A stretch of 64,000 nucleotides of DNA from the NCBI GenBank assembly GCA_021432635.1, contig MU270025.1:579244-643243 (forward strand), given 5' to 3'. Shown piece by piece: positions 35,148-45,663 of this stretch. Numbering within the stretch: the stretch's first letter is position 1; each line of letters starts with the position of its first letter. The stretch is from Thozetella sp. PMI_491 (Eukaryota > Ascomycota > Sordariomycetes > Chaetosphaeriales > Chaetosphaeriaceae). A program made the position numbers and the translations under genes. The notes under the pieces are model-generated. The model was not told the origin of the DNA and made no database searches. It worked only from the letters and a program-made list of their open reading frames with translations.

Positions 35148-35654
35148 TTAGTAACACATGTTGTATGCAGCATTTTGGATTTCATCTTCATCTAAGGCAG
35201 CGAGCGCCTTCTTTGCACAACGATGAGCCCATTCTATCATGCTGTCAAGCCCGTCGATCTCGTGAGTCTCGTTGTCCCGTGTACTCGCATAAAACTCTTC
35301 ATCGGTAAGGCTCGTGCAGGCATCTTTCAGACGTCGCATCATCTCCATGCGCATGGTGGTCATCTTCTCCAGCGACCGAGCCAGCTCCAGGTACTTCTCC
35401 ATTTTACCCCTGGGCTTGAGCTCAATCTCGATAAAACCGATGTGTAGCTGCAACACTGTATTGAATGCTTTCCAGCATAGTTTACAACGTGGGACCTTGT
35501 CGTGGCAGTCGAACCGCTTGCAGCCGGGGAGGCCACCATCTTCTCTGTTGAATGCATATTGGAGGCACACAAAGCACCGACCATTCTTGTAACCGTAAGG
35601 GTCACAATCCTCGCGATCTCGCCGACGCAGATCGTCCCGCCGACGGAAAGGCAT
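35148..35654 (-). CDS. Orphan protein with Cys-rich N-terminal module
   Basis: A single-exon ATG frame of 168 aa. I do not recognise it. The first 30 residues are basic (MPFRRRDDLRRRDREDCD). Cysteines then follow in a pattern like a small zinc-binding module: CFVC, C and C near GCKRFDC, and CKLC before WKAFNTVLQLHIG. The second half is helical and charged (KMEKYLELARSLEKM, DEDEIQNAAYNMCY). The pairing CxxC...C...C...CxxC hints at a DNA- or RNA-binding finger; that is inference. It sits alone in a low-GC island of about 2.7 kb, and there is no intron to support it, so it could also be a young or lineage-specific gene. Confidence 0.5.
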   Translation of the reverse strand: MPFRRRDDLRRRDREDCDPYGYKNGRCFVCLQYAFNREDGGLPGCKRFDCHDKVPRCKLCWKAFNTVLQLHIGFIEIELKPRGKMEKYLELARSLEKMTTMRMEMMRRLKDACTSLTDEEFYASTRDNETHEIDGLDSMIEWAHRCAKKALAALDEDEIQNAAYNMCY

Positions 35655-37167
35655 TGCAGAAAAGGACTATTGCCACAGCTTTTTCTGTTGATCCGTAAAT
35701 ATTATTCTGCCGAGTGACACTCCTTTCGTTATAAACGAGTTTGCTTTGCGAGCGTTGCATTCACTTGGATCGGGCGACGGGTCAGAGACGAGTTGGTCAC
35801 GGGAGTACTCAACGGTAAGGGGCTCAACATGGCTCGAGGGGCGATTTGTAAAAACATGGCTTTGAGTTTGGCGTGTCTCTCGAATTTATACATGCATGGA
35901 ATTGACTCCTGTGCGACTTTGACTAGGAGATGATGAGTGCATCGTTTGAATCAGCTGGTAGCTCGTGCCAGTCACACATGCACCACACATCAGGAAGTGC
36001 ATCGTGAAACAAGGACTGATCGTCGCCTCTGATTAGGACTGCTTTGGGTCAATCTTTACATAGGATTATGCTTGTGACGAAGGTGGATTGCGGACCTTCG
36101 ATCGGGCACTGGTACACTGCCTAGGCTGGTAGTTAATGGAGATATCTTGGTTCCCAGCTTTGAATTTTTACCTGATCAGAGATACGCTACCTATTCATAT
36201 GATTTAATTCTCTAGGCCAATGTCACTGTAGTAGAAAGCCTGCATCCTTCTTCTCTCGACCTCTAAACAATACCTGGAGATTCCAAGTTGAGACAAGTCC
36301 CAGCATCGCCACTCGACCGCTCGACTGAGCCGCTTGGAAATACCACCTTGAAAGCATCGAGCATCACATATCTGGCCAAAACATACCACGGACAGGCATC
36401 ATGTGCCGATATGATGTGGTGATGCACAGATGCAGAGTTGAAGGATGCCGCATTCATGTCCACATGCAGCGGAAGATTACTGAACAGTGTGGGACGCCCG
36501 ACTCACCCGACTGCCATTACACGTCCCGGGAATTCACGACAGCAGAGGGACAGAGCAGCATCAGATGCTGGCTGCATCACGCGAAATGGACGTGGAGGGC
36601 CTCAAATGCGTTCGAACAAGTCTTGTTGGGCTCCTACGAGATCTAGCACATGGATCCATGGGAACCACCATTTGAGCACAAAGTGCGGCGGACCATCACT
36701 AATTCGATAATGACGACCCCGAGGCATAGGACAGAGGCATTCAAAGGTTGGGTTTAAAACTAAAGGGTTATCGATATCTTGTCTTCCTGAGTGGTGACAA
36801 GCTGCGAGAGTGCCAGGGTATAGACGAACCAGGGGCAGACGATATCGAATAAGGTAGAGCAAGGTAAACTTCTTTGGATGGGAGAAGAGAAGGTTGGCTG
36901 ATTGGCGTGCTGAAATCCTCATTAAGAAGATAGTCCATGACGATAGCGAACAACCAATTATGCGGGATAAGCTAGGCCGACTGTATCGGTGTGCTTGCTC
37001 ATTTGACGTAACCTGCCCAGTTCCTTGTTCCGGCCCGCGCAGGTGGGGGGAGACAGATCATCGAACACTGTACTATCTTCCACCAGAGCCCACAGCAGCT
37101 GCGACATTGGGCAGTATTTACGTACATAAACTTCGGCATATTCAATTCTAGAGACATGCAGAGAGTC
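35655..37167. other. Low-GC intergenic island
   Basis: About 1.5 kb with short frames only on both strands. It includes the promoter of the aldo-keto reductase on its right. I see no repeat or element. Confidence 0.45.
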
Positions 37168-38215
37168 ATGGCTTCAGTCAAAACAACCGCGTTGGTCGCC
37201 CGCGTGCCCTCCACGGCCAAATGCCCGCAAGCTGATTGTGCCCAGGAAAACCTTCAAGCTCAACACGGGAGACCTTATCCCAGCCGTCGGCCTGGGAACG
37301 TGGAAGTCAAAGCCCAACGAGGTCTCTGGGGCTGTCGAGACCGCACTGAAGGCTGGCTACCGACACATCGACACCGCGTTTGCGTATGGGAACGAGAAGG
37401 AGGTCGGTGCGGGGATCAAGGCATCGGGCGTGCCCCGCGACCAGATCTGGCTGACCACCAAACTCGACAACCCGTGGCACCAGCGCGTGGCCGAGGGAAT
37501 TGATCAGTCTCTCGCCAACTTGGACACCAGCTACGTGGACTTGTACCTGATGCATTGGCCAAGCAGCACCGACCCTGCCGACCGGAGCAAGCACCTGGAG
37601 GGCTGGGACTTTGTCGACACCTGGCGCGAGATGCAGAAACTGGTGGGCAGCGGCAAGGTGCGGAACATTGGCGTCAGCAACTTTGGGATCCAGAATCTGG
37701 AGAAGCTGCTGAGCGCACCGGATACGAAGGTGGGTTGCGGAGCTCTGGCCGCGGACGGCGACTAGGCCGAGGCAGCGATGGCACGTCGTGTAGCTGCTGA
37801 TCACTGACTACTCTGTATGCTTTAGGTCGTGCCTGCCGTCAACCAGATCGAGCTGCACCCGAGCAACCCGTCTCCGAAACTCGTCGCATACAACGCGGCC
37901 AAGGGCATCCATTCCTCGGGCTACTCGCCGCTTGGAAGCGCCAACTCACCCCTGTATGATAACGAGACGCTCCTCTCTATCGCAAAGGAGAAGGGCCGGT
38001 CGCCGCAGCAGGTCCTGCTGGCGTGGGGGGTGCAGAAAGGTTGGAGCGTGCTGCCCAAGAGCGTTACTAAAGAGCGCATCGAGGCCAACTGGGATCTCGA
38101 TGGCTGGGAGCTGACGGAGGACGAGGTGGCTAAGATTGACGGGATCACAGAGCGCTTCAAGGTGTGCGGCGATGCATGGCTGCCGGTCAAGGTCTTCTTC
38201 GGGGACGATGAGTAA
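37168..38215 (+). CDS. Aldo-keto reductase
   Basis: Three exons (37168-37190, 37246-37729, 37826-38215) encode 298 aa. The start MASVKTTAKTF needs a 55 bp intron with the donor GTTGGT, less common than GTAAGT but with a GCTGATT branch point and CCCAG acceptor; it restores the family start TFKLNTGDLIPAVGLGTW. The catalytic tetrad is visible: Asp and Tyr in GYRHIDTAFAYGNE, Lys in WLTTKLDNPWH and His in YLMHWPS. The cofactor part VLPKSVTKERIEANW binds NADPH. Members reduce aldehydes and ketones such as glyceraldehyde or xylose; the closest function, Gcy1/Ypr1-type glycerol dehydrogenase or a general aldehyde reductase, cannot be settled from sequence alone. Confidence 0.9.
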
Positions 38216-38347
38216 CGAAAAAGGTATCATTGCTAGCACGACGGGCGTCCGCTGGTCAAGAAAGGAGTGCCGCTTGGCTGTAGTCGTGGGTCCCTCCTAA
38301 TAGTGGGCTAACTGGGTTCTGTTGTATTTGTGCGCGCCGGTGCCGTT

Positions 38348-38983
38348 TCACAGCTTTGGCTTCTCCTTACACCTCCTCAGGATGTCGGCGACGGCCTTCC
38401 GGATCCCTTCCGCCAGTGGTGCGGCCTCGTCCTCGTCCAGCTCCTGCCTCTGCCCCCGGCCAAACATGGTCGCCGTGAACCGCTCCCGCCTGGCATCCTT
38501 GAGATCCGGGCGCGGGATGATGTGGAAGTGCATGTGCGGCACCACTTGCGCGGCCGCGGCCCCGTTGTTCTGGACGACGTTCCAGTCCCGTATCCCCGTC
38601 GCCTCCACCAGCGCCGCGGAGAGGACGGGCAGGTATCGCCCTAGCTCCGTGGACTCGGAGGGCGTCACATCGCTGAGCTTCGGTCGATGGGCGCGCGAGC
38701 AGAGGAGCAGGTGGCCCTGGGAAAGGGGCATGATGTCGAGGAAGGCGACCGTGCGCGGCGTCGAGAGAACGACATAGGTGGACGGGCCTGGGGAGGTGGC
38801 CTCGGGATTGAGAATCGGCGAGGAAGCGGGCGGAGGAGCCGCGGGATCGTAGGCCGGGAAGACGGCGCCTATGCTGCAGAAGGGGCACGATGCCGACTCG
38901 GGCAGGACACTGGAGTCGAACGCGGCAGGCGAGCCGGCGGCGGCGGCGGCGGACCGGCTCGCGTCGAGCGATGCCGGCGCCAT
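38348..38983 (-). CDS. HIT-family nucleotide hydrolase/transferase
   Basis: One exon of 211 aa starting MAPASLDASRSAAAAA. The frame remains open upstream, but the next possible start before 38983 is not an ATG, so this is the best start. A CPFCSIG motif marks the beginning of the HIT domain, then TPRTVAFLDIMPLSQGHLLL and the histidine triad VVPHMHFHIIPR near the end. The domain hydrolyses or transfers nucleotides from dinucleoside polyphosphates or nucleoside phosphoramidates. The fungal HIT proteins of this size resemble Hnt1/Hint or Aph1-like enzymes. An Ala-rich N-terminus, encoded by GGC/GCC-type repeats, precedes the domain. Confidence 0.88.
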   Translation of the reverse strand: MAPASLDASRSAAAAAGSPAAFDSSVLPESASCPFCSIGAVFPAYDPAAPPPASSPILNPEATSPGPSTYVVLSTPRTVAFLDIMPLSQGHLLLCSRAHRPKLSDVTPSESTELGRYLPVLSAALVEATGIRDWNVVQNNGAAAAQVVPHMHFHIIPRPDLKDARRERFTATMFGRGQRQELDEDEAAPLAEGIRKAVADILRRCKEKPKL

Positions 38984-39484
38984 TGCCGGTGGCGATTTGC
39001 GGTCGAGGAGGGGACTCAATTGATGCTGGGTCACAGGGATAAGGCCCGAGTCGAAGGCATTGTGACCAACCAGCTCGACGGCGAAATGCAATAAGGGCCG
39101 AGGGGATGAGCCGTGAGAGTCGATGGAAGATGGCCGGCCGCGTTGGAGATAAGTGCTCCCGACTCGGCCAAGGATGCTCACTTCCGAATTGCCTGCCGAG
39201 GCACCGATAAACGATAAGGTAAGCGACCCGGTCGTGCATTATTAAGGCGCACGTGCCACCCCTGCTTTCTGCCGTGACGCAGCCTCGGCTGACCGCCTTT
39301 TTTCGCAGTATTTTGCCCCACCACGCCTTTCTTCTGAACCCCTTCGGAACTGTCGAACTCGTCGCCTTCGTAACCTCCAGCTCGCAAGCTAGCGAAAGCC
39401 CGCGACCGCGCAACCCGAAGTTCCGATCGCATCGACCTTGTGGTCCCCATCCCGCCGTGCAACCGCCTCTCTTGCCCGTTCAAC
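38984..39484. promoter_or_regulatory. Bidirectional promoter of HIT and RPB12 genes
   Basis: About 500 bp between divergent starts at 38983 and 39485. No TATA box stands out. Confidence 0.55.
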
Positions 39485-39786
39485 ATGTCGCGTGAGCAGT
39501 ACCAGGTCCCCTCTACCGGCGGCGGCGGCGGCCAGTCCTTCGGCGGCGAGTCTGGCGGCGCCGGACGCAGCTTCGCGCCTGTGAGCACTGTCATGTACTA
39601 CACCTGCGGCGACTGTGCTCTCCGCGTTCCGCTTGAGAAGGGCGCACCCATTCGGTGCCAGATGTGCGGTGGGCGTGTGCTGTACAAAGAGCGTACCAAG
39701 AGGTAGGCTGCGCCCCTATGCCTGGGATCTCTGGGACATGCACTGACTTGGAGGTTTACAGAATGGTTCAGTTCCAAGCTGTGTGA
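39485..39786 (+). CDS. RPB12: RNA polymerase subunit Rpb12 (ABC10-alpha)
   Basis: Two exons (39485-39702, 39762-39786) encode 80 aa. The subunit is shared by RNA polymerases I, II and III. The zinc ribbon has CGDC and CQMC with MYYTCGDCALRVPLEKG and IRCQMCGGRVLYKERTKR; the second exon adds RMVQFQAV, matching the conserved C-terminal tail. The N-terminal 33 residues are a Gly/Ser-rich extension, as in other fungal orthologues. The second exon carries only seven residues plus the stop, so a one-exon reading would lose the tail that contacts Rpb2/Rpb3. Confidence 0.95.
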
Positions 39787-39792
39787 TCGAAC

Positions 39793-40023
39793 ATGGCGGA
39801 GGTGGAGGCATCTCTACGGAAGCATCAAGTCGATTTGATATATAAGAATGTTGGCACAGTCGCCAATGTGATCGCCAGTAATCACGGCCGACCTCCGCAG
39901 CGAGAATGGTTCGCGAGAAAGCGCGATCGCTACCTAATGGATGCGATAGACATTGCGTGGAAAGCGGGCAAGTGGGCCGAAGGAGTTCGGAAGGCAGATA
40001 GACAAATGGGGCTGCTTTTTTAG
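39793..40023 (+). other. Small open frame just after RPB12
   Basis: A 76-codon ATG frame begins seven bases after the RPB12 stop and ends 116 bp before the GPN1 stop. It has no known motif and no splice support. It is most likely part of the RPB12 3' UTR; a translated downstream frame is possible but unproven. Confidence 0.2.
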
Positions 40024-40138
40024 AAACCTTACGTATCTCCAACTGGTATCAAGTCTAGAACAAGCCTATAAACGCCCCTATTGATGCCTCCCCCCAAATG
40101 CGCCTTTTCAATGCTGTTTGATGGGCCGCACTGTCTCT

Positions 40139-41387
40139 TTACTGCTGTGTGTAAAGGTACTTAGCGAAGCTGGCTTCAGCGCCGGTTGCATCCTTGGCGC
40201 TCTCCATGGCTGCCTCATAGCGGGCCTGGAGGCCCTCACGGTCATCCTCGTCATCCTCCCCATCGTCTGAATCGGCACTGAAGGTCTCGATGCCGTCGTC
40301 GTCCTCGTCATCCTCGTCGTTGGGATCCTTGATATCGGTCTCCATGGGGGTGGCTCCGTCGAGCGACATGCCCTTGATCATCTTGTCGAGCTCCTTTTCC
40401 CGGGCCTTCTTCTTGTCTGACTCCCTCTCGGCTCGCCTCCGCTCGAGCTCCGGCTGGTAGTCGCGCTTAAACTCCTCAGCCTTCTCTCTAACCGCCTCGA
40501 AGAACTCGTCGATACCGGTGCCCATCATCGAGCTCACCCCGACCACGCTCATGTGGCTATAGAACTCCTCCAGCATCATGCTCATGCTGTTGACGAGGCT
40601 TCCCATGTACCCGCTGCCCATGCCCATGCCGTCACCGCTCTCGGCGCCCCCGAAAGCGTTTGAGTTTTCGTCGCGCTGGAGCGCGGCCTGGAAGGCATCG
40701 TAGTCGGTCATCCACTCCTTCGCGAAGGAAGGGTCCTTGACGTCGGCCTTGTTGAAGACGAGGATCATCGGGAGCTTCGTCTTGTAAAGAATGCTGCAGG
40801 CGTAGAGCATGTTGCTCATGAAGGTCGACGTCGAGCTCGTGCGGGGCGTGTCGATGATGTAGGCGATAACGGTGGGGAAGGACGAGGCGAACGATTCGAG
40901 GAGAATGGTACCCGAGGCGGACCAGACAAAGACCTCAATCTGGCCCGGCGTGTCGACCAGGATGTGCTCGATGGGCTTCCTGTCGGGCTTCGCTGGGTCG
41001 GGGGTGGTGCGCTTCTCCAGCAGGCTTACGACCTGGTCGACCTTGGTGGCGAACAAGTTGAGCGACGTTAGGATGCCGCCGTTCGGTCCCAGGTTGTACT
41101 GCTTCATGACCTCCTTGTAGTTGACCGAGTCGCGGATGTCGATGTTGCTCTCGAACGGCGCGTGGATCACGGCCGGGTCGAGGTTGATGACGTAGGGAGG
41201 CCGCTTCTTGCCATGGAGGTAGGCGTTGATCTGCTGCATAAACGTCGTCTTTCCCGAGCCTGGGACTAGGTTAGCGATGCACATGAACACGCTGCGGCGC
41301 GTAGAGACACCGACCTGCCATGCCGACACAGACGATGGTGACTGGCTCCAGGGCCTGGTCGGCTGAGGAAGCGGCGGTCGCAGCCAT
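40139..41387 (-). CDS. NPA3: GPN-loop GTPase Gpn1/Npa3
   Basis: Two exons (41387-41315, 41259-40139) encode 397 aa. The 55 bp intron cuts the P-loop in [11 protein letters not shown] after its first residues. The GTPase motifs follow: NLDPAV, the GPN loop in [25 protein letters not shown], and the guanine-specificity motif FNKADVK. A C-terminal coiled, then acidic tail ([12 protein letters not shown]...) completes the typical Gpn1 size. Gpn1 forms a dimer with Gpn3/Gpn2 and is needed for RNA polymerase II assembly and nuclear import. It is tail to tail with RPB12, 352 bp away. Confidence 0.95.
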
Positions 41388-41740
41388 TTTCACAAACAGG
41401 CCTTGGGGCGCCAAATGGCTAGAGGGGAGAATCTGGTATTGGACTGATCTCTTTCGCGGTAGACGTCTAGGACCAACTCCGGTGCTGGTCAACTGCTGGC
41501 TCGCACGAGGGTAGTGGTTTCGTAGAAGCAGTGATGACCAACCCCACGCAAAGCTTTCGACCCCTCCTCGATCGAGCTTTTTTGGTCCCAGGCCAGCGAT
41601 TAGCGGGCTGGTGGGGCAGATATGCACAATACACACCCCTTGTTTGTTTGTTAGCGTGAGAATTCAAAAGGCCTCTACTATGTAGGTTCACACCACTATT
41701 CGGGCCCTAGGACACTCTAGATAAGGAAAGGCTTCCAAGG

Positions 41741-41800
41741 GCAGCAACAAGCCAAAAGGGTCAGCAACGAGCCAAAATGACTAGTAACCAGACAAAACGG
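41741..41800 (+). repeat. Three imperfect 20 bp tandem units
   Basis: Units at 41741, 41761 and 41781 share the frame CAGCAACxAGCCAAAA with a few changes. A partial fourth unit (GCAACA) follows. Confidence 0.65.
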
Positions 41801-42114
41801 GCAACACATCTATAGGGCTGTTTGCTGGCTTCCAAGCCCAAAATCTGGCTGGCCTCTGGCTCGTATGTACCCAACTAACAGACCTACGTACAGGGGGTGG
41901 GTTTGTCCGTCCGGGACTGTGGCTGGCTTGGCGGGGTCTGAAATCCAAAGTGGCACCGGGTGGGGCATTGGGTACCGACTAAGCCGCCGCCAGCGGACAG
42001 AAAAAAAGTCGGGATATTGCGGCATCAGAAGCTCAAAGCATCATTATCCTGTTCGTATCCTAATTTCGCTGCCTGGCAAGGACAGCTCTGGCCCGGTCCC
42101 TTCCAGCAGGCAAG

Positions 42115-42131
42115 CCCCCCCCCCCCCCCCC
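42115..42131 (+). repeat. Poly-C tract
   Basis: Seventeen C in a row in non-coding sequence. Confidence 0.9.
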
Positions 42132-42290
42132 AATCCCCCACGGTCGGGTTAAGCCTTTCGCACCGCATGAGTCTCCACGACGCCATGTCACGTCTCATCT
42201 CAAGTCCCTGATCCTCGGGCGATTGTTCCGAGTTTGGGGGAGTTCGCACGAGGCGTTCAGGTTTTGTCAAAGACATCTAAGCTCGACGAA

Positions 42291-42310
42291 GACGACGACG
42301 ACGACGACGA
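42291..42310 (+). repeat. GAC microsatellite
   Basis: About seven copies of GAC in a row in non-coding sequence upstream of the DUF7053 gene. Confidence 0.85.
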
Positions 42311-43210
42311 GGTTGGGGAGAAGGGTTCCCAGGAACGCACCAGCTGCTTCCATACCCTTTTTCTCCTTGCCCCTGCGGCAATACTATACCTATTAGTCAA
42401 GCCTGCTGCAAAGTGCGGGTGTTTCTTGATTGGGCGGCCGCAGGCGGCCACTACTTCTCACGTAATATAGGGCTTAGTTTAGTCTGGCTCGGCGACCTTC
42501 TGCGCTGGGCGACAAAGGCCAAGAATGATGGACGGCCTGGACGGGAAGATGACCTGCAAAGCAAGGAGGCGAAGCCCGAAATACTGGGGCATTCCACGCG
42601 CCAAATTCTTGCGGTCCACGATTGTCAGCCGCCGTCATACGGAAGCATCTACGACCGAAAATCTTGGTCTGCTGGCTTCTTTTCATTTTTCTTCGCTCTA
42701 TCGCTTCATTCCGTGACCGAAGCGGCCTCCTCCGCTAACCCCCCCGCTAGCCGTCCATTCCGCGCGCATTCTCCAAACGTTCAGCGCTCCTGAGGGCTCG
42801 TTTAGCTTAGTGGCGCCCTTGGCCCTGCACCAAAATAACGGTCTGCCCGTCTGCTTGGGCCTAAAGTCGATCGGCGAGGCATAACTCAGCCTCCCTCCCT
42901 TCTGTGGTTGGTAGCACCACCCTTCGCATTATTCCTCTTCCGTGGCTCGCCCCCCCCGGGCCCCTTCCTACTTCCCCTCCAAGCACCCTGCTTGGATTTG
43001 AATTTGAACCGCCTGCTCGCCTTCCTTGCCTCCTGCAAAACCGTCTTGAGAGGGAACGCTGAAGCTTGCGCAAACGCATATATCGCTCCTGGTTTCCGCG
43101 CCCTCCGATCCATTCGCTGCCCAAACCATCGCGCGTGCTCCTCCATTCAATCAGGACCCTTGACTGGCTTTCGTCCCCGCGACTCCCCCACCCGGTCTCC
43201 GTCGCACGCT

Positions 43211-44668
43211 ATGCCCAGCATGCTGCGCAAAAAGGAGGTCTTCACCGTCATCACGCCCATCCCGGGCTTTATCCCCCGCCAGCTGGCCCTCGACATTCTC
43301 CACGCGCACTCAGAGGTAATCACGCTGAATCCGCTCGTCGTGGACCACAAGCCCATCCCCGCGCCGCCGAACGCCGAGGCCGACGAGTACTATTCAACAT
43401 GGTATGAAATCTCGCAGAAGGTGCAGTTCGTGCCCGGCATCGGCAAGATGGGCAGCGGCAGCATCAAGTTCAACGGCTGCTTCCATGACATGCCCTGGGG
43501 CCTGCAGACCCACGTCTACGCCCCAATGAACGTCGACCTGCGCAACAAGTATCGCATCGCCGGCAACCAGCCCGGCTTCGAGCCGCCCGAGCCGATCGAG
43601 ATGGGCCTCAAGGCCCTCGGCGCCCCCTCCGATGGTCTGTACCTGCACGAGGACATTGAGATCAAGTGCAACGTGACCGTCATGAGCTTCGTCAAGGCGC
43701 AGACCCAGAAGGCCGGCGGCGAGATGGTGAAGCGCATCATCAAGAAGGCCGAGCTGTTGGATGCTGGCGTGCTGCAGGCCATGATTGAAGGCGGCAAACT
43801 AAAGACGATTAATCCCGCCGACCGCTCTAACGGCGTCAAGTCACCGTTGCCGTCGCCCACCCAGCTGCACCATGCTCCATCCGTCCACCACGGCTCGCCC
43901 GTTCACACCGTCTCCTCCGCTCACACGAGCACTCCCCCGCCGCAACCCGGGTCGCCCGGCATCCCTTATCAGGTCCCGCGACCCATGTCCTACCAGGCAG
44001 GCTATCGGCCAAACACGCCAGGATCGCAGTACGGCGGCTCTCAGTACGGCTCCCAGTACGGCGGGACGCCCTACAGCGCGTATGCGCAGCCAGCGACGCC
44101 ATACGGCCAGCATCCTCACCCGGGCTATGGGCCCCCAATGCCGGTGGAAATGCCAGCGCAGGAGATCCAGTCGCAGCAGCAGATCACATTCGAGATGGCC
44201 GGCGACTTCTACCACCCGGGCAGCCAACCTGCACCTCTTGCGGGCCATTCACCCAGTCTGCGCCACTCTGCGCAACCCAACCTACCGTCCACGCAGCCGC
44301 CGAGCAACCGAGACTCCCACTTGTCTACCAACTCTGATCCCAACTCGCGCTTCTCTCCAGACCCATCGCAGTCTGGCCGTTGGTCGACAGGAGGCGGCCG
44401 TCCGACCTCCGTACCATCGCTTCCCAGCCAACAGAACGGGTTCCACTCGCCAGGCTTGGACCATAAGGGCTTCTCATCCGAGCTGGAGACGCACAAGGAG
44501 GAGACGGACGAACACCGCGACGAGGCGCTGCGCAAGCTAGACCCGCGCATCCCTCATCCCTCTCACGCACCATACAATCCTGCAGACTACGCCCAGGTCC
44601 GGGAACAACACCGGCAGATGCACCCAGGCCAAGGACCTCAGGGGAAACGTTATCAGTACTCGCAGTAA
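43211..44668 (+). CDS. DUF7053-type protein with P/Q/S-rich tail
   Basis: One exon encodes 485 aa from MPSMLRKKEVFTV; a second ATG lies three codons later. Residues 1-180 form a domain that fits fungal DUF7053: FTVITPIPGFIPRQLALDILHAHSEVI, NPLVVDHKPI, WYEISQKVQFVPG and CFHDMPWGLQTHVYAPMNVDL. NVTVMSFVKAQTQKA lies near its end. The domain is probably a lipid- or ligand-binding beta fold, but its function is unknown. After a helix (KRIIKKAELLDAGVLQAMIEGGK) the rest is disordered, with repeated GSQYG and YGGS-like blocks and many His, Pro and Gln residues, ending EQHRQMHPGQGPQGKRYQYSQ-like. I recall the family from memory and have not searched it. Confidence 0.75.
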   Translation: MPSMLRKKEVFTVITPIPGFIPRQLALDILHAHSEVITLNPLVVDHKPIPAPPNAEADEYYSTWYEISQKVQFVPGIGKMGSGSIKFNGCFHDMPWGLQTHVYAPMNVDLRNKYRIAGNQPGFEPPEPIEMGLKALGAPSDGLYLHEDIEIKCNVTVMSFVKAQTQKAGGEMVKRIIKKAELLDAGVLQAMIEGGKLKTINPADRSNGVKSPLPSPTQLHHAPSVHHGSPVHTVSSAHTSTPPPQPGSPGIPYQVPRPMSYQAGYRPNTPGSQYGGSQYGSQYGGTPYSAYAQPATPYGQHPHPGYGPPMPVEMPAQEIQSQQQITFEMAGDFYHPGSQPAPLAGHSPSLRHSAQPNLPSTQPPSNRDSHLSTNSDPNSRFSPDPSQSGRWSTGGGRPTSVPSLPSQQNGFHSPGLDHKGFSSELETHKEETDEHRDEALRKLDPRIPHPSHAPYNPADYAQVREQHRQMHPGQGPQGKRYQYSQ

Positions 44669-45663
44669 GGAAGGTGGACTGGGCCTAAAGGAAAAGCATC
44701 TTTTTGGGAGGCGGGTGGGCGGGCGGGGATTGATGGACTAGGACGCAATGTACTCTCGGATACCCTTTGTTTTCTTTCCTTTACACTGTTGGCAAAGGAG
44801 TCTTTCATTTCTCCTTTTATTGGCAAAAATTACCAATGTAATGATGCGCCGTTTGGGAGCTTCGGCGTTTTGTGAGCTAAGGGGGGAACTCAGGTACCTT
44901 AGATCGCTAACCGCCGACGACGGGATGATAATCTACGGCCAATCTTACCAACGTCATTTATGAAACTCCTTTGTCCTACGCGATATGCTGTTTCATTTTT
45001 TGCCCCGATTCCCACGTGTACCGTGCCGTTGGTTCTTTGTCTTGACGTGAAACTAAGCTGCCGCTAATAACTTGCGCGAGATGAAAGATGCGAATACGCC
45101 TGGCCTCAGTCCCGGCCCCTCGGATAGCCCCAACGGTGACATAGGCGAGCCAGAGATGCGGTTCTTATTGGCCTGCACATCAATTGGGACCCCGCCATAT
45201 TAATAGCTGCTCTTGTGGGACGCGCAACCTGGGCACTCTTTCGGCCTTTTGGGTGACAATCTGACCAAAGGATTCGGATCCCTTCCGGGGAATCTCCAGT
45301 TCCGAATTGCTGAGCCTCAATAAAGTTCTTACTACCACGCATCGGGCTCGGATGTGGCGAGCCTCAGTGTGGAGCAGCTGGACGGAAAAGAAAGATAAAC
45401 GTATCGAGTACAGTCTAGTCCTCGACAGAACGATGCTCAAGGAGAATGCATCCTACCAGCAAGGAGCGAGGGGGAACAGCCATTTTCGAGCCTCAAGGGC
45501 GTCCAGAAGCGCCAGAAGCCCGCCTTACGTCCAAAAGCACCCCGACAACAAGCATGAAGGTTGCGAGCTAGCATATTAGCTGTCCATATCCTGATCGCCG
45601 ACTCCGCCCCTGGCAGCTGGATAGCCGAGCGGCGCAAGTGCCGCTCTTATAGCATCACACTGG
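44669..45663. other. Convergent intergenic region
   Basis: This spacer holds the 3' UTRs of the DUF7053 and SET genes. I see no gene or repeat. Confidence 0.5.

Larger units (their letters stand above)
41388..43210. other. Intergenic, repeats and DUF7053 leader
   Basis: No gene is supported in 1.8 kb. It contains a 20 bp tandem repeat, a poly-C run and a GAC microsatellite (separate entries). The frame of the DUF7053 gene stays open for about 300 bp before the chosen ATG. Confidence 0.5.

Noticed and set aside
39440-39484. Upstream extension of RPB12 from a GTG codon
   Set aside because: The ATG at 39485 gives the standard N-terminus (MSREQY) and GTG starts are not expected here.
41741-41800. 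Possible CRISPR-like array
   Set aside because: The units are contiguous with no spacers and the genome is eukaryotic; it is a small tandem repeat.
42790-42865. A tRNA-like A box (TTAGCTTAGTGG)
   Set aside because: No B box (GGTTCGANNCC), no anticodon stem and no acceptor pairing could be drawn.
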